From the NCBI GenBank assembly GCA_937958235.1, contig CALFGG010000090.1, forward strand, positions 1-26,738: a DNA stretch of 26,738 nt, written 5' to 3'. Shown here piece after piece: positions 14,106 to 22,999 of the stretch. Made by a program: the position numbers and the translations under genes. The notes under the pieces were generated by a model. The model did no database searches and was not told the origin of the DNA. It was given only the letters and a program-made list of their open reading frames with translations. Source of the DNA: an uncultured Candidatus Saccharibacteria bacterium (GTDB lineage: Bacteria; Patescibacteriota; Saccharimonadia; Saccharimonadales; Saccharimonadaceae). The stretch's first letter is position 1. Every line of letters begins with the position of its first letter.

Positions 14106-14134
14106 TTGACTATATATATAAAACATTGTAGAAT
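14106..14134 (+). promoter_or_regulatory. Strong promoter of secreted protein gene at 14192
   Basis: TTGACT (14106-14111), 17 bases, TAGAAT (14129-14134). The ~50-base leader begins with a GC-rich hairpin (CGGGG 14146-14150, CCCCG 14157-14161) and carries AAGGAGG at 14175-14181, ten bases before the ATG. Confidence 0.8.
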
Positions 14135-14191
14135 CACGGCAACTACGGGGAATAGGCCCCGAGGGTTCTTTGAAAAGGAGGGAAAAAGACT

Positions 14192-15241
14192 ATGAAGAAG
14201 AATCTAGTAGTTATGGCAACAAGCTTGGCTCTTTGCGTAAGCATGGTACTTGCTACACCAGCATATGCAGGTGTTGTAAAAAAGAATGCTACAGGTGCTG
14301 CTGCAAAGGCAGTTGAGGAGCAGGCTAAGGTAGACGAGAAGAAAGAGAATGAAACACAAGTTTCTTCTGAAACTTCTTCTCAAAGACAAGGAGACCAAAC
14401 TGAGCAGGCACATGCCGGCTTAAAGGACCAGTCTCCGACAGATCAGGCAAATCAACCTCAAAAGGAGATCGGCAGGGACAACCCGATGACCGTTTTTCCG
14501 AGAGCTGACTATCTCGGACCTGACGGCGTAGCGAAGGATCCAAGTTACGTTACTAGTAACTTTGAGGTACAGGTGGATAAGACCGTCTATCAAACTACTC
14601 ACTCTACTAGTGATGCACGCTGGCTGAAGATGAGAACTGAGCCTTTTGTTTATCCGGAAATCAATCCAGATACTGGTTATCCATTATGGTCGACCAAGCC
14701 ATTCTGGAGAACAGATGGCAGCTTTGATATCTATGGATATTTAAAGCAGTTTCCGGCAAGAAAGAAGGATCAGGTTACACAGATCAATATTCAGAGGTAT
14801 TATAAAAAGACGGACAATATAATCACTGAAATAGATTTGTTCTTCACAAATTATTACGCAGAAAATCCACCTTATGTTCCTACAGATGGAGATGCGTTTG
14901 GCCTTTGGTTATTCTTCCCAGCCGACAAGTCATATGTCAGTTCAAATGGACGATATCTCATGAATCGTATTCCAAAACTTATAACCAAAGACTATCATGA
15001 TGGTCAAGGTTATATTAATTGGTTTGGTTATATAGATGTTGATCAACTTTATACTCAGCCAACGGTAAAGATAACTGGGTCTGAGGATAGCTATATGTAC
15101 CTTATTCAGGTTGATATGCTGGAGAAAATAATGAGAAATTATATCCAGAACCCTTATGTTAAGGATGCGGAGATTAGTGATTGGAATGCAACTGATCGCT
15201 TTACTGGTCTCATCTATTATCAGAATTTCTGGAATAATTAA
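14192..15241 (+). CDS. Secreted hypothetical protein, 349 aa
   Basis: No family recognised. A signal peptide is clear: MKKNLVVMATSLALCVSMVLA with a likely cleavage after TPAYA near residue 26. A Lys/Glu/Gln-rich, probably disordered linker spans about 28-95, followed by a Trp/Tyr-rich globular part to the C-terminus with no Cys and no membrane anchor or LPXTG motif. It stands apart from its neighbours: a very strong Shine-Dalgarno, a structured leader, and about two thirds of Arg codons AGA/AGG where aspS and pnp mostly use CGT/CGC. This could mean recent acquisition, or a special expression class. It is followed by its own terminator, then by the giant secreted protein, so the two are adjacent but separately transcribed. 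Confidence 0.85.
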   Translation: MKKNLVVMATSLALCVSMVLATPAYAGVVKKNATGAAAKAVEEQAKVDEKKENETQVSSETSSQRQGDQTEQAHAGLKDQSPTDQANQPQKEIGRDNPMTVFPRADYLGPDGVAKDPSYVTSNFEVQVDKTVYQTTHSTSDARWLKMRTEPFVYPEINPDTGYPLWSTKPFWRTDGSFDIYGYLKQFPARKKDQVTQINIQRYYKKTDNIITEIDLFFTNYYAENPPYVPTDGDAFGLWLFFPADKSYVSSNGRYLMNRIPKLITKDYHDGQGYINWFGYIDVDQLYTQPTVKITGSEDSYMYLIQVDMLEKIMRNYIQNPYVKDAEISDWNATDRFTGLIYYQNFWNN

Positions 15242-15273
15242 AGACCCAGATCTTCTTAGAAAAGTCTATTATG

Positions 15274-15297
15274 GCGCCTAGTACACTAGGCGCTTTT
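15274..15297 (+). terminator. Intrinsic terminator after the secreted protein gene
   Basis: GCGCCTAG / CTAGGCGC stem (15274-15281, 15286-15293), loop TACA, then TTTT. Confidence 0.85.
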
Positions 15298-15300
15298 AAA

Positions 15301-15329
15301 TTGACCAATTCCGCTTTAGGCTATATACT
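15301..15329 (+). promoter_or_regulatory. Promoter of giant secreted protein gene
   Basis: TTGACC (15301-15306), 17 bases, TATACT (15324-15329), giving a leader of about 31 bases with no good Shine-Dalgarno near the ATG. Confidence 0.75.
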
Positions 15330-15366
15330 AAAATAAATAAGCAAATAAAGAGGCATTTTTTAGGGT

Positions 15367-18300
15367 ATGTATATCAATCTTCTTAAGAACCGTCATAAAA
15401 ACTTTTTCCTCCTTTTGCTGTTTGCCTTTTTATCTTCATTCTTCTTTGCTTCAAGAGTTCTTGCCGAACGTGGTACTGGTGGTGCCGCTGGTGGTACTTC
15501 TGCCCCGATAAATGGGTGTGGAGGAGGTCCTCGCACGATTTGTTATAGTAGCTGGAATACTGGCGGGGAAGATAACAGTCAAGGTGGCGGCGGCGAGTGG
15601 GTACATATTTCAATGGAAGAGTTGCTCACTAAAAATCCAGGTCTAGACGTCAATAATATATCATATAAGTCTATTAGAAGAAGTATACCCGTAATCGATG
15701 TAAACAGTGCCGGACATCTAGATTATAGTGGTGATTCTCAGATGATTCGTGGTTGCGGGCAAGCAAAAGGAGTCTATGTCTTTGTTTCGCATAAGTATTA
15801 TAATAATGCACCCACCTTCACTCCAGCAGGAACGGCTTATGGTCCAAACAAGTTTGCGTATTTTCAGTTTCCATTATATAGGAATAAAGCTCCTGTAGGG
15901 AATAACCTACTTAAGCCTCACGAAAAATATGTGAATCGTGCAGGAACATATCACGTTGAATATGATGCTGCTGAGGCTGCGTTTGAGCAATTTAGACATG
16001 ATGCAAATCGCTATGACCTTACGTGGCGTGACGGTGAATTTTCTTGGTTCTGTTCTTATGGTGAGCCTCCACAGGGTTGTGATCCAAACGATCCAACCTG
16101 TGATAAAAATAGAAAACCAGACTGTGATCCAAATACTGATCCTACCTGCAGCGATAAAAGGAAAGACTGTCCTCTCGATGACCCAACTTGTATGCCAAAG
16201 GGCTCCGATATCTGTAGTGCCCTGGTCCCAGGTGTCATCGGTTCCTCCTACAAAGGAAATACCGCCGCAATCTCTCAAGTCACAAATCTCTCCTATACTG
16301 GCACGGAAAACTATAAAAAATGGCAACCCTTTGTCCTTGCTAGACCTGGCGACTCAATTCGCTTTAGGCATGCCCTTTGTTATGCGGCACAAGGTGTAGG
16401 TCATGACTTAGTTAAAAATACCGAGAACTATACTATCACCGCTGATTCGCCGAGTATTGCAAACAGATTCAGGCTTTATGCTTCGCGAAATAATAATGAA
16501 GATAATCGTTATCTCTTTAAAAACTCTGCTCTTGCCGACGGCAATGTGCGAAGTGTCTTGACTCAGAGCCCCAATGCGATAACAGGAGCTGGAATTGTTT
16601 CCACAGACTATGGCTTCTATACCGAATCTCCAACCGACTCTCCATCTCCTTCATATTCGTGTGATAATACTATTTTTACTCAAAATAATAATCGTGCCAT
16701 TCATGATGGTTTCCAGATCCCCGGCTTTGCTTCAGGTGTCTCGAACTGTAACTCAGCAAATCAAACTGGTAGTAACACCGAAGTTGGCAATAAAATTACC
16801 CAGGGTATCGCCTATAATGATGTAAAATCTTGGGTTAGCTCTGTTACTAAGGTTAGTGGTGAATGTAGTTGTGGCACTAATACTGCTACTAGTGACACTC
16901 AAACTAATAAAACTTTTGAGAACGCTGGCACATTCCGTGCTAAAGACGCGCAAGGGAACTATAATGACCAAGGTGTTGTGGGTATTACTGAAGATACGGA
17001 TCCATACCTTGTAGGTCATCCTGGTAATCATAAAGTTATTACCCCTGGTCAACTCCCAAGCCTCAAAGGTACATCCTGGGGTACATTTAGCTACTCATGT
17101 ACTGGTGAAGGAAGTTGCGAAGAGGGCAGTAAAGTAAGATATAAAAGTAATCCGCGCTCTATTTACTACCCAATCGCCTCAAGAGACTACGGTGATCGCT
17201 ATACTGGGGCTAGTGTTGTTACTCCATATAACTTCAATACCTATGTAACAAGTTCTATTGATTCAGATAACGTGGTTTTCAGTGGCGAACAGGTCAATAT
17301 TAGTGGTTCCTACCACATTCTTTCTCGCTCAAACACCATGGTTGCTAAAAATCCTTACGCCACTCATACTTCCGATAAAGAAACCTTTCGTATCTATGAG
17401 TTATTAATTCCGCCTCACACCAGCCTTCATACGCTTTCTGGCGATGATCGTTCTGATCAAGATGTTTGTCGCTATTATGGTTCTGATAATTGTCACCTTG
17501 TTAAGGCGGTTAAGGGCGTAATGAATCCGGAAGGCAATTACAATGGTAGTGATCAAGATTCAGATATTTTCTCTCGCACTGTTCCAGATAACGGTGAATA
17601 TGTGGGCTATAAATACTGTACAGCCACCTCAATTTGGCCAGCCTCCTCGCATAACACTACAACCAATACCGTCGATAATAATACCTCAGGTCCTGCTATT
17701 TCGGGCGGTGATGAAACCAAATTTAATGTCTCCGATCTTTCTTGTGTGACAATCGCTAAAAAACCAAACTTCCAAGTTTGGGGTGGCGGCATGTTCACCA
17801 ATGGTCAAATCGAGGCTGCCGTCAGTCGTAAAACTCCTGGACAAAGTTTCTCGTCTTATCCAAGTGCTGCTGAGAAAATCTTTGGTTCTTGGGATGAATA
17901 TCATGTAATTGCTGGTGGTCGTGTTTATGGCTTTGGTTCTGGTGCTTCTCTGGGCTATGAAAAAGGCTATAATTATAATCTACCAACCGGCGGTTCTAAT
18001 CCGTCAAACAATATCTATAACCTTACTATTGCAAACCGAAAAAATATTGGAGAGTCTGGGGTTTATGGACTACCTTCCGGCCTGCTGTCTCGTCTAAAAG
18101 CCAGGTATCGCGATAACATTGCTAAAAATAGTAGTCTAAAAATCACCACGTACGATACAGGTCTACAAAACACCTACATTCGAGGTGATGTTAATTTGTC
18201 GCAGATTCAACTACCAGATCATAATCCTAAGGCAACAGACACTCTTTTCCGTACCTACGACACGCTGTATAAGACTATCACTACTGCTGATAAACAAAAT

Positions 18301-18888
18301 AACACTCTCGTACTCTATGTTGATGGTACTCTGACAATTGATCAGAATCTCTGCTACTCGGCCTTTGGTGGTAATAATTGTCAATACGAAACCTCCACCA
18401 AACAGGCTACCTACACCGACGTCTCCACCGAATCAATCACTAAGCTTCCACAGATCCTCATTTTTGCAAAGAACATTAATGTCTTAAGCAAGGTTAATCG
18501 CGTCGACGCCTGGTTGATTCTGGACGAAGATAACGCTTCTAACAACCTCAACACTTGTAGTGATGTTAATGAGCCATCTGCCGAGCAATGTTCTGAAACC
18601 ATCATCTTTAATGGACCAGTTTTTGCCAAGAGTCTTACTCTAAAGCGCACTGGTGGTGCAAACCACGGCGGTGGATTAATGGCTGGCATTCCTGCCGATC
18701 AGCGTGTTCTTGGTACTAGATATGACAAACATGAAGGTGGATATTATGCCATTTCCAGCGATGGTTCTGTTGCTCCAGCAGAGATCTTTAATCTTCGCTC
18801 CGATGCTTATTATTGGGGTATCGGGCAGGCTCAGCGTTCTGGTATCGCTGAGGTTGTCTATCAAAGGGAACTGGCCCCACGTTATTAA
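15367..18888 (+). CDS. Giant secreted surface protein with Cys/Asp repeats, 1173 aa
   Basis: A hydrophobic signal peptide occupies about residues 10-33 (FFLLLLFAFLSSFFFASRVLA), cleaved before ERGTGG. The mature protein is rich in Asn, Ser, Thr, Gly and Tyr with scattered Cys. Three short repeats follow at 238-275: CDPNDPTC, CDPNTDPTC and CPLDDPTC, separated by basic linkers, which look like disulfide-bonded, possibly calcium-binding turns. The middle contains an ARPGDSIRFRHALCY segment near 337. The last ~150 residues contain a Ile/Leu/Asn-rich beta pattern (LPQILIFAKNINV, DAWLILDE, FNGPVFAKSLTL) and end in RSDAYYWG...YQRELAPRY with no membrane anchor. It is probably an exported adhesin or surface-layer-like protein for contact with other cells; that role is inference. 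I cannot name the family. Confidence 0.9.
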   Translation: MYINLLKNRHKNFFLLLLFAFLSSFFFASRVLAERGTGGAAGGTSAPINGCGGGPRTICYSSWNTGGEDNSQGGGGEWVHISMEELLTKNPGLDVNNISYKSIRRSIPVIDVNSAGHLDYSGDSQMIRGCGQAKGVYVFVSHKYYNNAPTFTPAGTAYGPNKFAYFQFPLYRNKAPVGNNLLKPHEKYVNRAGTYHVEYDAAEAAFEQFRHDANRYDLTWRDGEFSWFCSYGEPPQGCDPNDPTCDKNRKPDCDPNTDPTCSDKRKDCPLDDPTCMPKGSDICSALVPGVIGSSYKGNTAAISQVTNLSYTGTENYKKWQPFVLARPGDSIRFRHALCYAAQGVGHDLVKNTENYTITADSPSIANRFRLYASRNNNEDNRYLFKNSALADGNVRSVLTQSPNAITGAGIVSTDYGFYTESPTDSPSPSYSCDNTIFTQNNNRAIHDGFQIPGFASGVSNCNSANQTGSNTEVGNKITQGIAYNDVKSWVSSVTKVSGECSCGTNTATSDTQTNKTFENAGTFRAKDAQGNYNDQGVVGITEDTDPYLVGHPGNHKVITPGQLPSLKGTSWGTFSYSCTGEGSCEEGSKVRYKSNPRSIYYPIASRDYGDRYTGASVVTPYNFNTYVTSSIDSDNVVFSGEQVNISGSYHILSRSNTMVAKNPYATHTSDKETFRIYELLIPPHTSLHTLSGDDRSDQDVCRYYGSDNCHLVKAVKGVMNPEGNYNGSDQDSDIFSRTVPDNGEYVGYKYCTATSIWPASSHNTTTNTVDNNTSGPAISGGDETKFNVSDLSCVTIAKKPNFQVWGGGMFTNGQIEAAVSRKTPGQSFSSYPSAAEKIFGSWDEYHVIAGGRVYGFGSGASLGYEKGYNYNLPTGGSNPSNNIYNLTIANRKNIGESGVYGLPSGLLSRLKARYRDNIAKNSSLKITTYDTGLQNTYIRGDVNLSQIQLPDHNPKATDTLFRTYDTLYKTITTADKQNNTLVLYVDGTLTIDQNLCYSAFGGNNCQYETSTKQATYTDVSTESITKLPQILIFAKNINVLSKVNRVDAWLILDEDNASNNLNTCSDVNEPSAEQCSETIIFNGPVFAKSLTLKRTGGANHGGGLMAGIPADQRVLGTRYDKHEGGYYAISSDGSVAPAEIFNLRSDAYYWGIGQAQRSGIAEVVYQRELAPRY
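16078..16191 (+). repeat. Coding repeat: three Cys-Asp-Pro-Thr-Cys units
   Basis: Encodes residues 238-275 of the giant secreted protein. Units C-x(2-3)-D-P-T-C are spaced by 7 residues (K, R, D rich). The DNA copies have diverged, so the repeat is under protein rather than recent duplication constraint. Confidence 0.7.
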
Positions 18889-18937
18889 AAGTTAGGCCAC
18901 TCCCCCTAATATCCGTCCCGTTCTGTCTCCTCTTTGC

Positions 18938-18966
18938 TTGTCAAAATATAATTCTTATGTTAAATT
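18938..18966 (+). promoter_or_regulatory. Promoter of DHH-like protein gene
   Basis: TTGTCA (18938-18943), 17 bases, TAAATT (18961-18966); short ~20-base leader without a Shine-Dalgarno. Confidence 0.55.
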
Positions 18967-18991
18967 TAAATAAATTAGGTCAACACAGACA

Positions 18992-21547
18992 ATGGATGTA
19001 AACGCGCAAAACAATACGAAAAATGCCACCAGCAATCAACCTGGTCCTTCTTCAAGCGCTAAAGCTCCGCGACCAGATTCTTTAGGTTTTGGCATTGATC
19101 CACAGCAACTACCTGAAAAAGTTGCTGAAAAAATCCAGCGTGGCGCAAATATTCTTATTGCGCTTTCCAAGGATCCCAATCTCGACGAAATATCTGCTGC
19201 CATCGCTCTTGCCATTGTTTTAGATCAGCAGAAGAAGCATGTCACAGCTATTTATTCTGGTAAGACTCCAAATGCCCTTGAATTTCTAAAGCCCGAAGAA
19301 ACCTTTGAAAAAGACACAAGTAGCTTACAGGACTTCATTATTGCGTTGAATAAATCCAAAGCCGACCATCTCACTTATAAACTTGATGGCGACTATGTGA
19401 AAATCTATATCACGCCGTACAAGGGGCAAGTTAAAAAGGAAGATCTCGAATATTCTTATGGTGACTACAATGTTGACCTTGTGATTGTCTTTAATGTTAA
19501 TGCTGGCACCGAAATCGATTCCGCGCTTTCAGAATATGGTCGCATCATGCATGACGCCAGCGCAATCAATATTACTTCGGGCTTGCCAGGTCGTTTTGCT
19601 GATCTTGAGTGGAGTGATCCTGAAAAATCTTCCGTCTGTGAAATGGTTTATGATCTCCTTAAAGAACTTGAAATTACCGAGCTTTCTCAAGAAGTTGCAA
19701 CCGCTCTACTAACAGGTATTCTCTCTGCCACAGAACGCTTTTCCAACAATCGCACCAAGCCAACCACTATGGCTGTCGCCTCAAAATTAATGGAGGCTGG
19801 TGCCGATCAACAGTTAATCTCTGCTAATATCCTTAAGCCAGAGACTCCAGCTACTCCAGAAAACTTAGCCACATCGGATGCTTCTGCTACTTCAGAGGCT
19901 CCCATCTCTTCAGACACCACTACTACTCCAGAGGCCCCCACCTCTTCAGACATCCCTGCTGCTTCAGAGACTCCAGTCTCTTCAGACACTCCAACTACCG
20001 CAGGTGTTCCAGCTACGGTAGATACTCCAACTGTTTCTGATCCTAATAATTCTAATACTGGACTCAAGGAGCTTGAAGAGCTCGTTAATCAAAATCTCGC
20101 TGCTCAAACCACTAATCTTCAGAATAACCAAGAAGCATCCTCTGAGGCTTCTCAGCTGCCAAATCTTCCAGGCGAAGAGCCAAGTCTCTCTGCCACCCCA
20201 CTTACTACCGGTAATGTGATGGACGAATTGGCTCGTATGACTGCATCCATGACCAACACAGATCAGGAAACTAATAATCTTGCTGGTACTCCTGATATAC
20301 AGACTCAGGTAACTCCACAGACTCAAGTCGCCCCAGAAATTCAAGCCACCCCACAAACTCAATTCACCCCACAAGCTCAACCTGCTCCAGAGGTTCAGGC
20401 TCCCTCTCAAGTCCAGGCTACTCCTCAAGTTCAGCCAGAAGTCCAGCCACAAACCTATGACATCCCGCAGGTTTCTATGCAGTTCCAACCACAAGCTCAA
20501 CCTCAGGCACAAATGCAACCTCAGGCACAAGCCCAGTTTGAGACGCAAGTCCAATTTCAACCACAAACTCAGCCATTTCCTCAGTTCCAACCTCAGCAAT
20601 ACGCTCAGCCACTTCCTCCTGAACAACCAGTTTCGGCCCCTTCAATGCAATCCCAACTTCCTCCAGTTAACCCATTGCCCTTCCAGTCCAGTCCAGATAT
20701 TGTAGGCCATACCATTTCTGATCCTATCATAGAATCCGGGGAAGATATGAGTCGGCTCATGGATGAAGTTCTTGCTGAGCCATCACCCATCCAAAATCCA
20801 GTTGGCTACCAAAGTCTTATTAACCAAGGTGACTACATTAATCAGTCGCTGTCACAACAACCAGTGCCAAATCCTCAACCAACTCCAACCCACCCTCTAT
20901 CTGTTGGACAGCAGCCAATCGTAAACTATATTCCTGGTCAAAATATCGCCACTTTGTCGGCTCCAGCCATGCCTACTATGCCACAGAATACCAACTACCC
21001 TAACCCCGAATATACAAACACTATCCCAGAATATTCAACTCCAGCTATTCCGACGATGCCGACTGCGCCAATTCCAGAACCACAGCCAGTTCCAAATCTA
21101 CAACCAACTCCAGGACCGCAGTCAGCTCCAAATCCCCAACCAACTCCAGAGCCTCAGCCAGCCCCAACTACTCTTGCCGACCCAATGACAGACTTTATCC
21201 AAGCCACCCCACCGGCCACTAGTACTCCTATTCCAGATTTTCTACAGCCTGAAGCTTTCTTACCTCCAGCCCCAGCACCAGTGGTGCCAGCTCAGCCTAC
21301 TCCAATCCAGAATGGTTACTCTATGCAGCCGACTGTTCCTAATATGCCATTGCCGCCGGTTGCCCCTAGTGTCCTACCAACTCCCCCAATTATTGAGCCT
21401 ACTCCGGAGGCCACTCCAACTCCTCAAATTCCTCAAGCTCCGACAACTCAGTCCGCCCCAGCTTCAACTCCTCAGCCCTCACCAGCCCCTCAAGCGCCCA
21501 CCGCTCCAGTCGATCCTTCTGCCTTTCGTATTCCGGGTACCTATTAA
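18992..21547 (+). CDS. Degenerate DHH/NrnA-like domain fused to a long Pro/Gln-rich tail
   Basis: Residues about 40-280 look like a DHH-DHHA1 phosphoesterase of the NrnA (nanoRNase / pApA phosphatase) type: the opening strand-helix IALSKDPNLDEISAAIALA at 56-74, a central strand LVIVFNV at 163-169, GRFADLEWSDPEKSSVCEMVYDLL at 200-223 and TGILSATERF at 241-250. Each catalytic motif appears lost: HxxPDxDA is SKDPNLDE, the IDHH position reads INIT (192-195), and the D-T-G position reads SATE. I infer a non-catalytic protein. Residues about 282-851 are low-complexity Pro, Gln, Thr, Ala and Ser, probably disordered, with no membrane helix. The gene lies directly before truB, the usual place of nrnA in the rbfA-nrnA-truB order. 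Confidence 0.8.
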   Translation: MDVNAQNNTKNATSNQPGPSSSAKAPRPDSLGFGIDPQQLPEKVAEKIQRGANILIALSKDPNLDEISAAIALAIVLDQQKKHVTAIYSGKTPNALEFLKPEETFEKDTSSLQDFIIALNKSKADHLTYKLDGDYVKIYITPYKGQVKKEDLEYSYGDYNVDLVIVFNVNAGTEIDSALSEYGRIMHDASAINITSGLPGRFADLEWSDPEKSSVCEMVYDLLKELEITELSQEVATALLTGILSATERFSNNRTKPTTMAVASKLMEAGADQQLISANILKPETPATPENLATSDASATSEAPISSDTTTTPEAPTSSDIPAASETPVSSDTPTTAGVPATVDTPTVSDPNNSNTGLKELEELVNQNLAAQTTNLQNNQEASSEASQLPNLPGEEPSLSATPLTTGNVMDELARMTASMTNTDQETNNLAGTPDIQTQVTPQTQVAPEIQATPQTQFTPQAQPAPEVQAPSQVQATPQVQPEVQPQTYDIPQVSMQFQPQAQPQAQMQPQAQAQFETQVQFQPQTQPFPQFQPQQYAQPLPPEQPVSAPSMQSQLPPVNPLPFQSSPDIVGHTISDPIIESGEDMSRLMDEVLAEPSPIQNPVGYQSLINQGDYINQSLSQQPVPNPQPTPTHPLSVGQQPIVNYIPGQNIATLSAPAMPTMPQNTNYPNPEYTNTIPEYSTPAIPTMPTAPIPEPQPVPNLQPTPGPQSAPNPQPTPEPQPAPTTLADPMTDFIQATPPATSTPIPDFLQPEAFLPPAPAPVVPAQPTPIQNGYSMQPTVPNMPLPPVAPSVLPTPPIIEPTPEATPTPQIPQAPTTQSAPASTPQPSPAPQAPTAPVDPSAFRIPGTY
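19835..21520 (+). repeat. Low-complexity coding region (Pro/Gln/Thr/Ala)
   Basis: Encodes the tail of the DHH-like protein. An early part repeats S-(D/E)-T/A-P units (ETPVSSDTPTT style), a middle part Q-x-Q-P/T units (PQTQVAPEIQ style), and the end P-x-P-Q-P-x-P units. Repeats are imperfect at DNA level. It also creates long meaningless Leu/Arg-rich frames on the other strand. Confidence 0.85.
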
Positions 21548-21550
21548 ATT

Positions 21551-21587
21551 TTGACAGACATATTGTCTTTCACTATTATCATTAGTA
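21551..21587 (+). promoter_or_regulatory. Consensus promoter of truB, leaderless type
   Basis: Perfect TTGACA (21551-21556), 17 bases, TATTAT (21574-21579), then 8 bases to the ATG at 21588: the predicted start of transcription falls on or within two bases of the ATG. Confidence 0.8.
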
Positions 21588-22277
21588 ATGAATACTCAAG
21601 ATAGCCAACATAAACAGGATATTATCCTTATAGATAAGCCAGCCGGGCTTAGTTCTTTTGGTGTAGTCGCAAGAATTCGTCGTCGACTCTCGATGGAGGC
21701 AGGGAAGAAGGTGAAAGTTGGCCATACCGGCACTCTTGACCCCTTTGCTACCGGTCTATTAATTCTTCTAGCGAATAAGGCCACCAAACTCTCAAATCAG
21801 TTTCTAAAGCTTGATAAAAGGTATGAGGCAACTATCTGTCTTGGTAAAACTAGTACCACTGGTGACCCCGAAGGTGAAATTACTGATCAGTACGTCGAAG
21901 TCATTCCTACTTTTGAGGAGGTTAAAACAGTAGTTACAAAGTTTGTCGGAAAAATCACGCAAACTGTACCCGTTTTTTCCGCCGTCAAAATTAACGGCCA
22001 ACGCGCTTATCAATTGGCGCGCCGTGGTGAAGAAGTATCTATGCCCACTCGCCAAATTGAAATTTATGCTATCGAAATTCTTAGCTATAATTATCCTGAA
22101 CTCGTCATCAGAGCCCATGTTTCGAGTGGCACTTACATTAGAACTCTTGGTGAAGATATTGGTAAAGCCTTGGGGGTTGGTGCCTATCTCACGGCTCTCC
22201 GCCGTACTCAGGTTGGCAATTATCAGATAGAAAATGCTGTCAAGTTGTCCGATTTTATGGGCGAAAATAATAATTAA
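21588..22277 (+). CDS. truB: tRNA pseudouridine-55 synthase
   Basis: Enzyme of 229 aa that makes pseudouridine 55 in the T-loop of tRNAs. The catalytic motif GHTGTLDPFATGLL carries Asp51; KLDKRYEA, the Tyr-containing AYQLARRG (about residues 143-150) and SSGTYIRTLGEDIG are further TruB signatures. Escherichia coli TruB is 314 aa; here the C-terminal PUA domain is missing, as in other short versions. Start chosen at the first ATG after a perfect promoter. The DUF421 gene follows after 12 bases and is probably co-transcribed. Confidence 0.97.
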   Translation: MNTQDSQHKQDIILIDKPAGLSSFGVVARIRRRLSMEAGKKVKVGHTGTLDPFATGLLILLANKATKLSNQFLKLDKRYEATICLGKTSTTGDPEGEITDQYVEVIPTFEEVKTVVTKFVGKITQTVPVFSAVKINGQRAYQLARRGEEVSMPTRQIEIYAIEILSYNYPELVIRAHVSSGTYIRTLGEDIGKALGVGAYLTALRRTQVGNYQIENAVKLSDFMGENNN

Positions 22278-22289
22278 TGAAAGGAAACC

Positions 22290-22919
22290 ATGGATGATTT
22301 TATCCTGATTGCTATCAAGCTGCTGATCGGCTTCTTGGCTCTCATCTTTGTTATTAATGTGACTGGTAAGGGGAATCTTGCTCCATCTTCGGCCAGTGAT
22401 CAGGTCCAAAACTACGTACTTGGTGGTATCATTGGTGGTGTAATTTACAATAAGCAAATTGCAATCTTGGAATATATTAGCATTTTATTTATCTGGTGTA
22501 TCCTGGTTCTTTCTCTTAAATTTATTAAAACCCACAATGTCAAAGTTAAACAAATTCTTGATGGTAAAGCTCTGATTATTATTGATCATGGTAAGATCAA
22601 CATCGAAAACTGCAAGAAGGCTGGCCTCAGTGCTCATGATGTTGCTTTTAAGCTTCGCACTAATAATATTTACTCTTCTAAGAAAGTTAAACGCGCTGTT
22701 GTAGAACAAAACGGTCAGCTCATTGTCGTTCATGCCGGCGAAGAGAATCCTAAATTCCCACTTATTACCGACGGTCAATTACATCATGACATCCTTGAGG
22801 TGATTAGTAAGGATGAACAATGGCTTGATCAAGAACTTAAAAAGCAAAAAATTACCTCCATAAGTGAAGTTTTTCTTGGTGAATATATCGATGGGGAATT
22901 AGAAATTACTACATATTAA
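22290..22919 (+). CDS. DUF421 (YetF-like) membrane protein
   Basis: Protein of 209 aa with two to three membrane helices near the N-terminus (about 4-24, 42-56 and 60-78), followed by a cytoplasmic DUF421-type domain: KVKQILDGKALIIIDHGKIN (91-110), then LSAHDVAFKLRTNNIYSSKKVKRAVVEQNGQLIVV. YetF-type proteins are connected with spore or envelope physiology in Bacillus but the reaction is unknown. AAAGGA at 22280-22285 is four bases before the ATG, a close Shine-Dalgarno, consistent with an internal operon gene after truB. Confidence 0.88.
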   Translation: MDDFILIAIKLLIGFLALIFVINVTGKGNLAPSSASDQVQNYVLGGIIGGVIYNKQIAILEYISILFIWCILVLSLKFIKTHNVKVKQILDGKALIIIDHGKINIENCKKAGLSAHDVAFKLRTNNIYSSKKVKRAVVEQNGQLIVVHAGEENPKFPLITDGQLHHDILEVISKDEQWLDQELKKQKITSISEVFLGEYIDGELEITTY

Positions 22920-22961
22920 TCTTGTTAGCCAGATTTTGACAGAAAAGTCATCTGTTTACCC

Positions 22962-22999
22962 TTGATGAAATTATCGTCGCGTGGTATAATTCACCCAAT
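22962..22999 (+). promoter_or_regulatory. Promoter of rpsO, near-leaderless
   Basis: TTGATG (22962-22967), 17 bases, TATAAT (22985-22990), nine bases to the ATG. No Shine-Dalgarno fits. Confidence 0.75.

Noticed and set aside
19982..20626. 214-codon Leu/Arg/Trp-rich frame opposite the Pro/Gln tail.
   Set aside because: Repetitive antisense image of CCA/CAA codons in the PQ-rich region.
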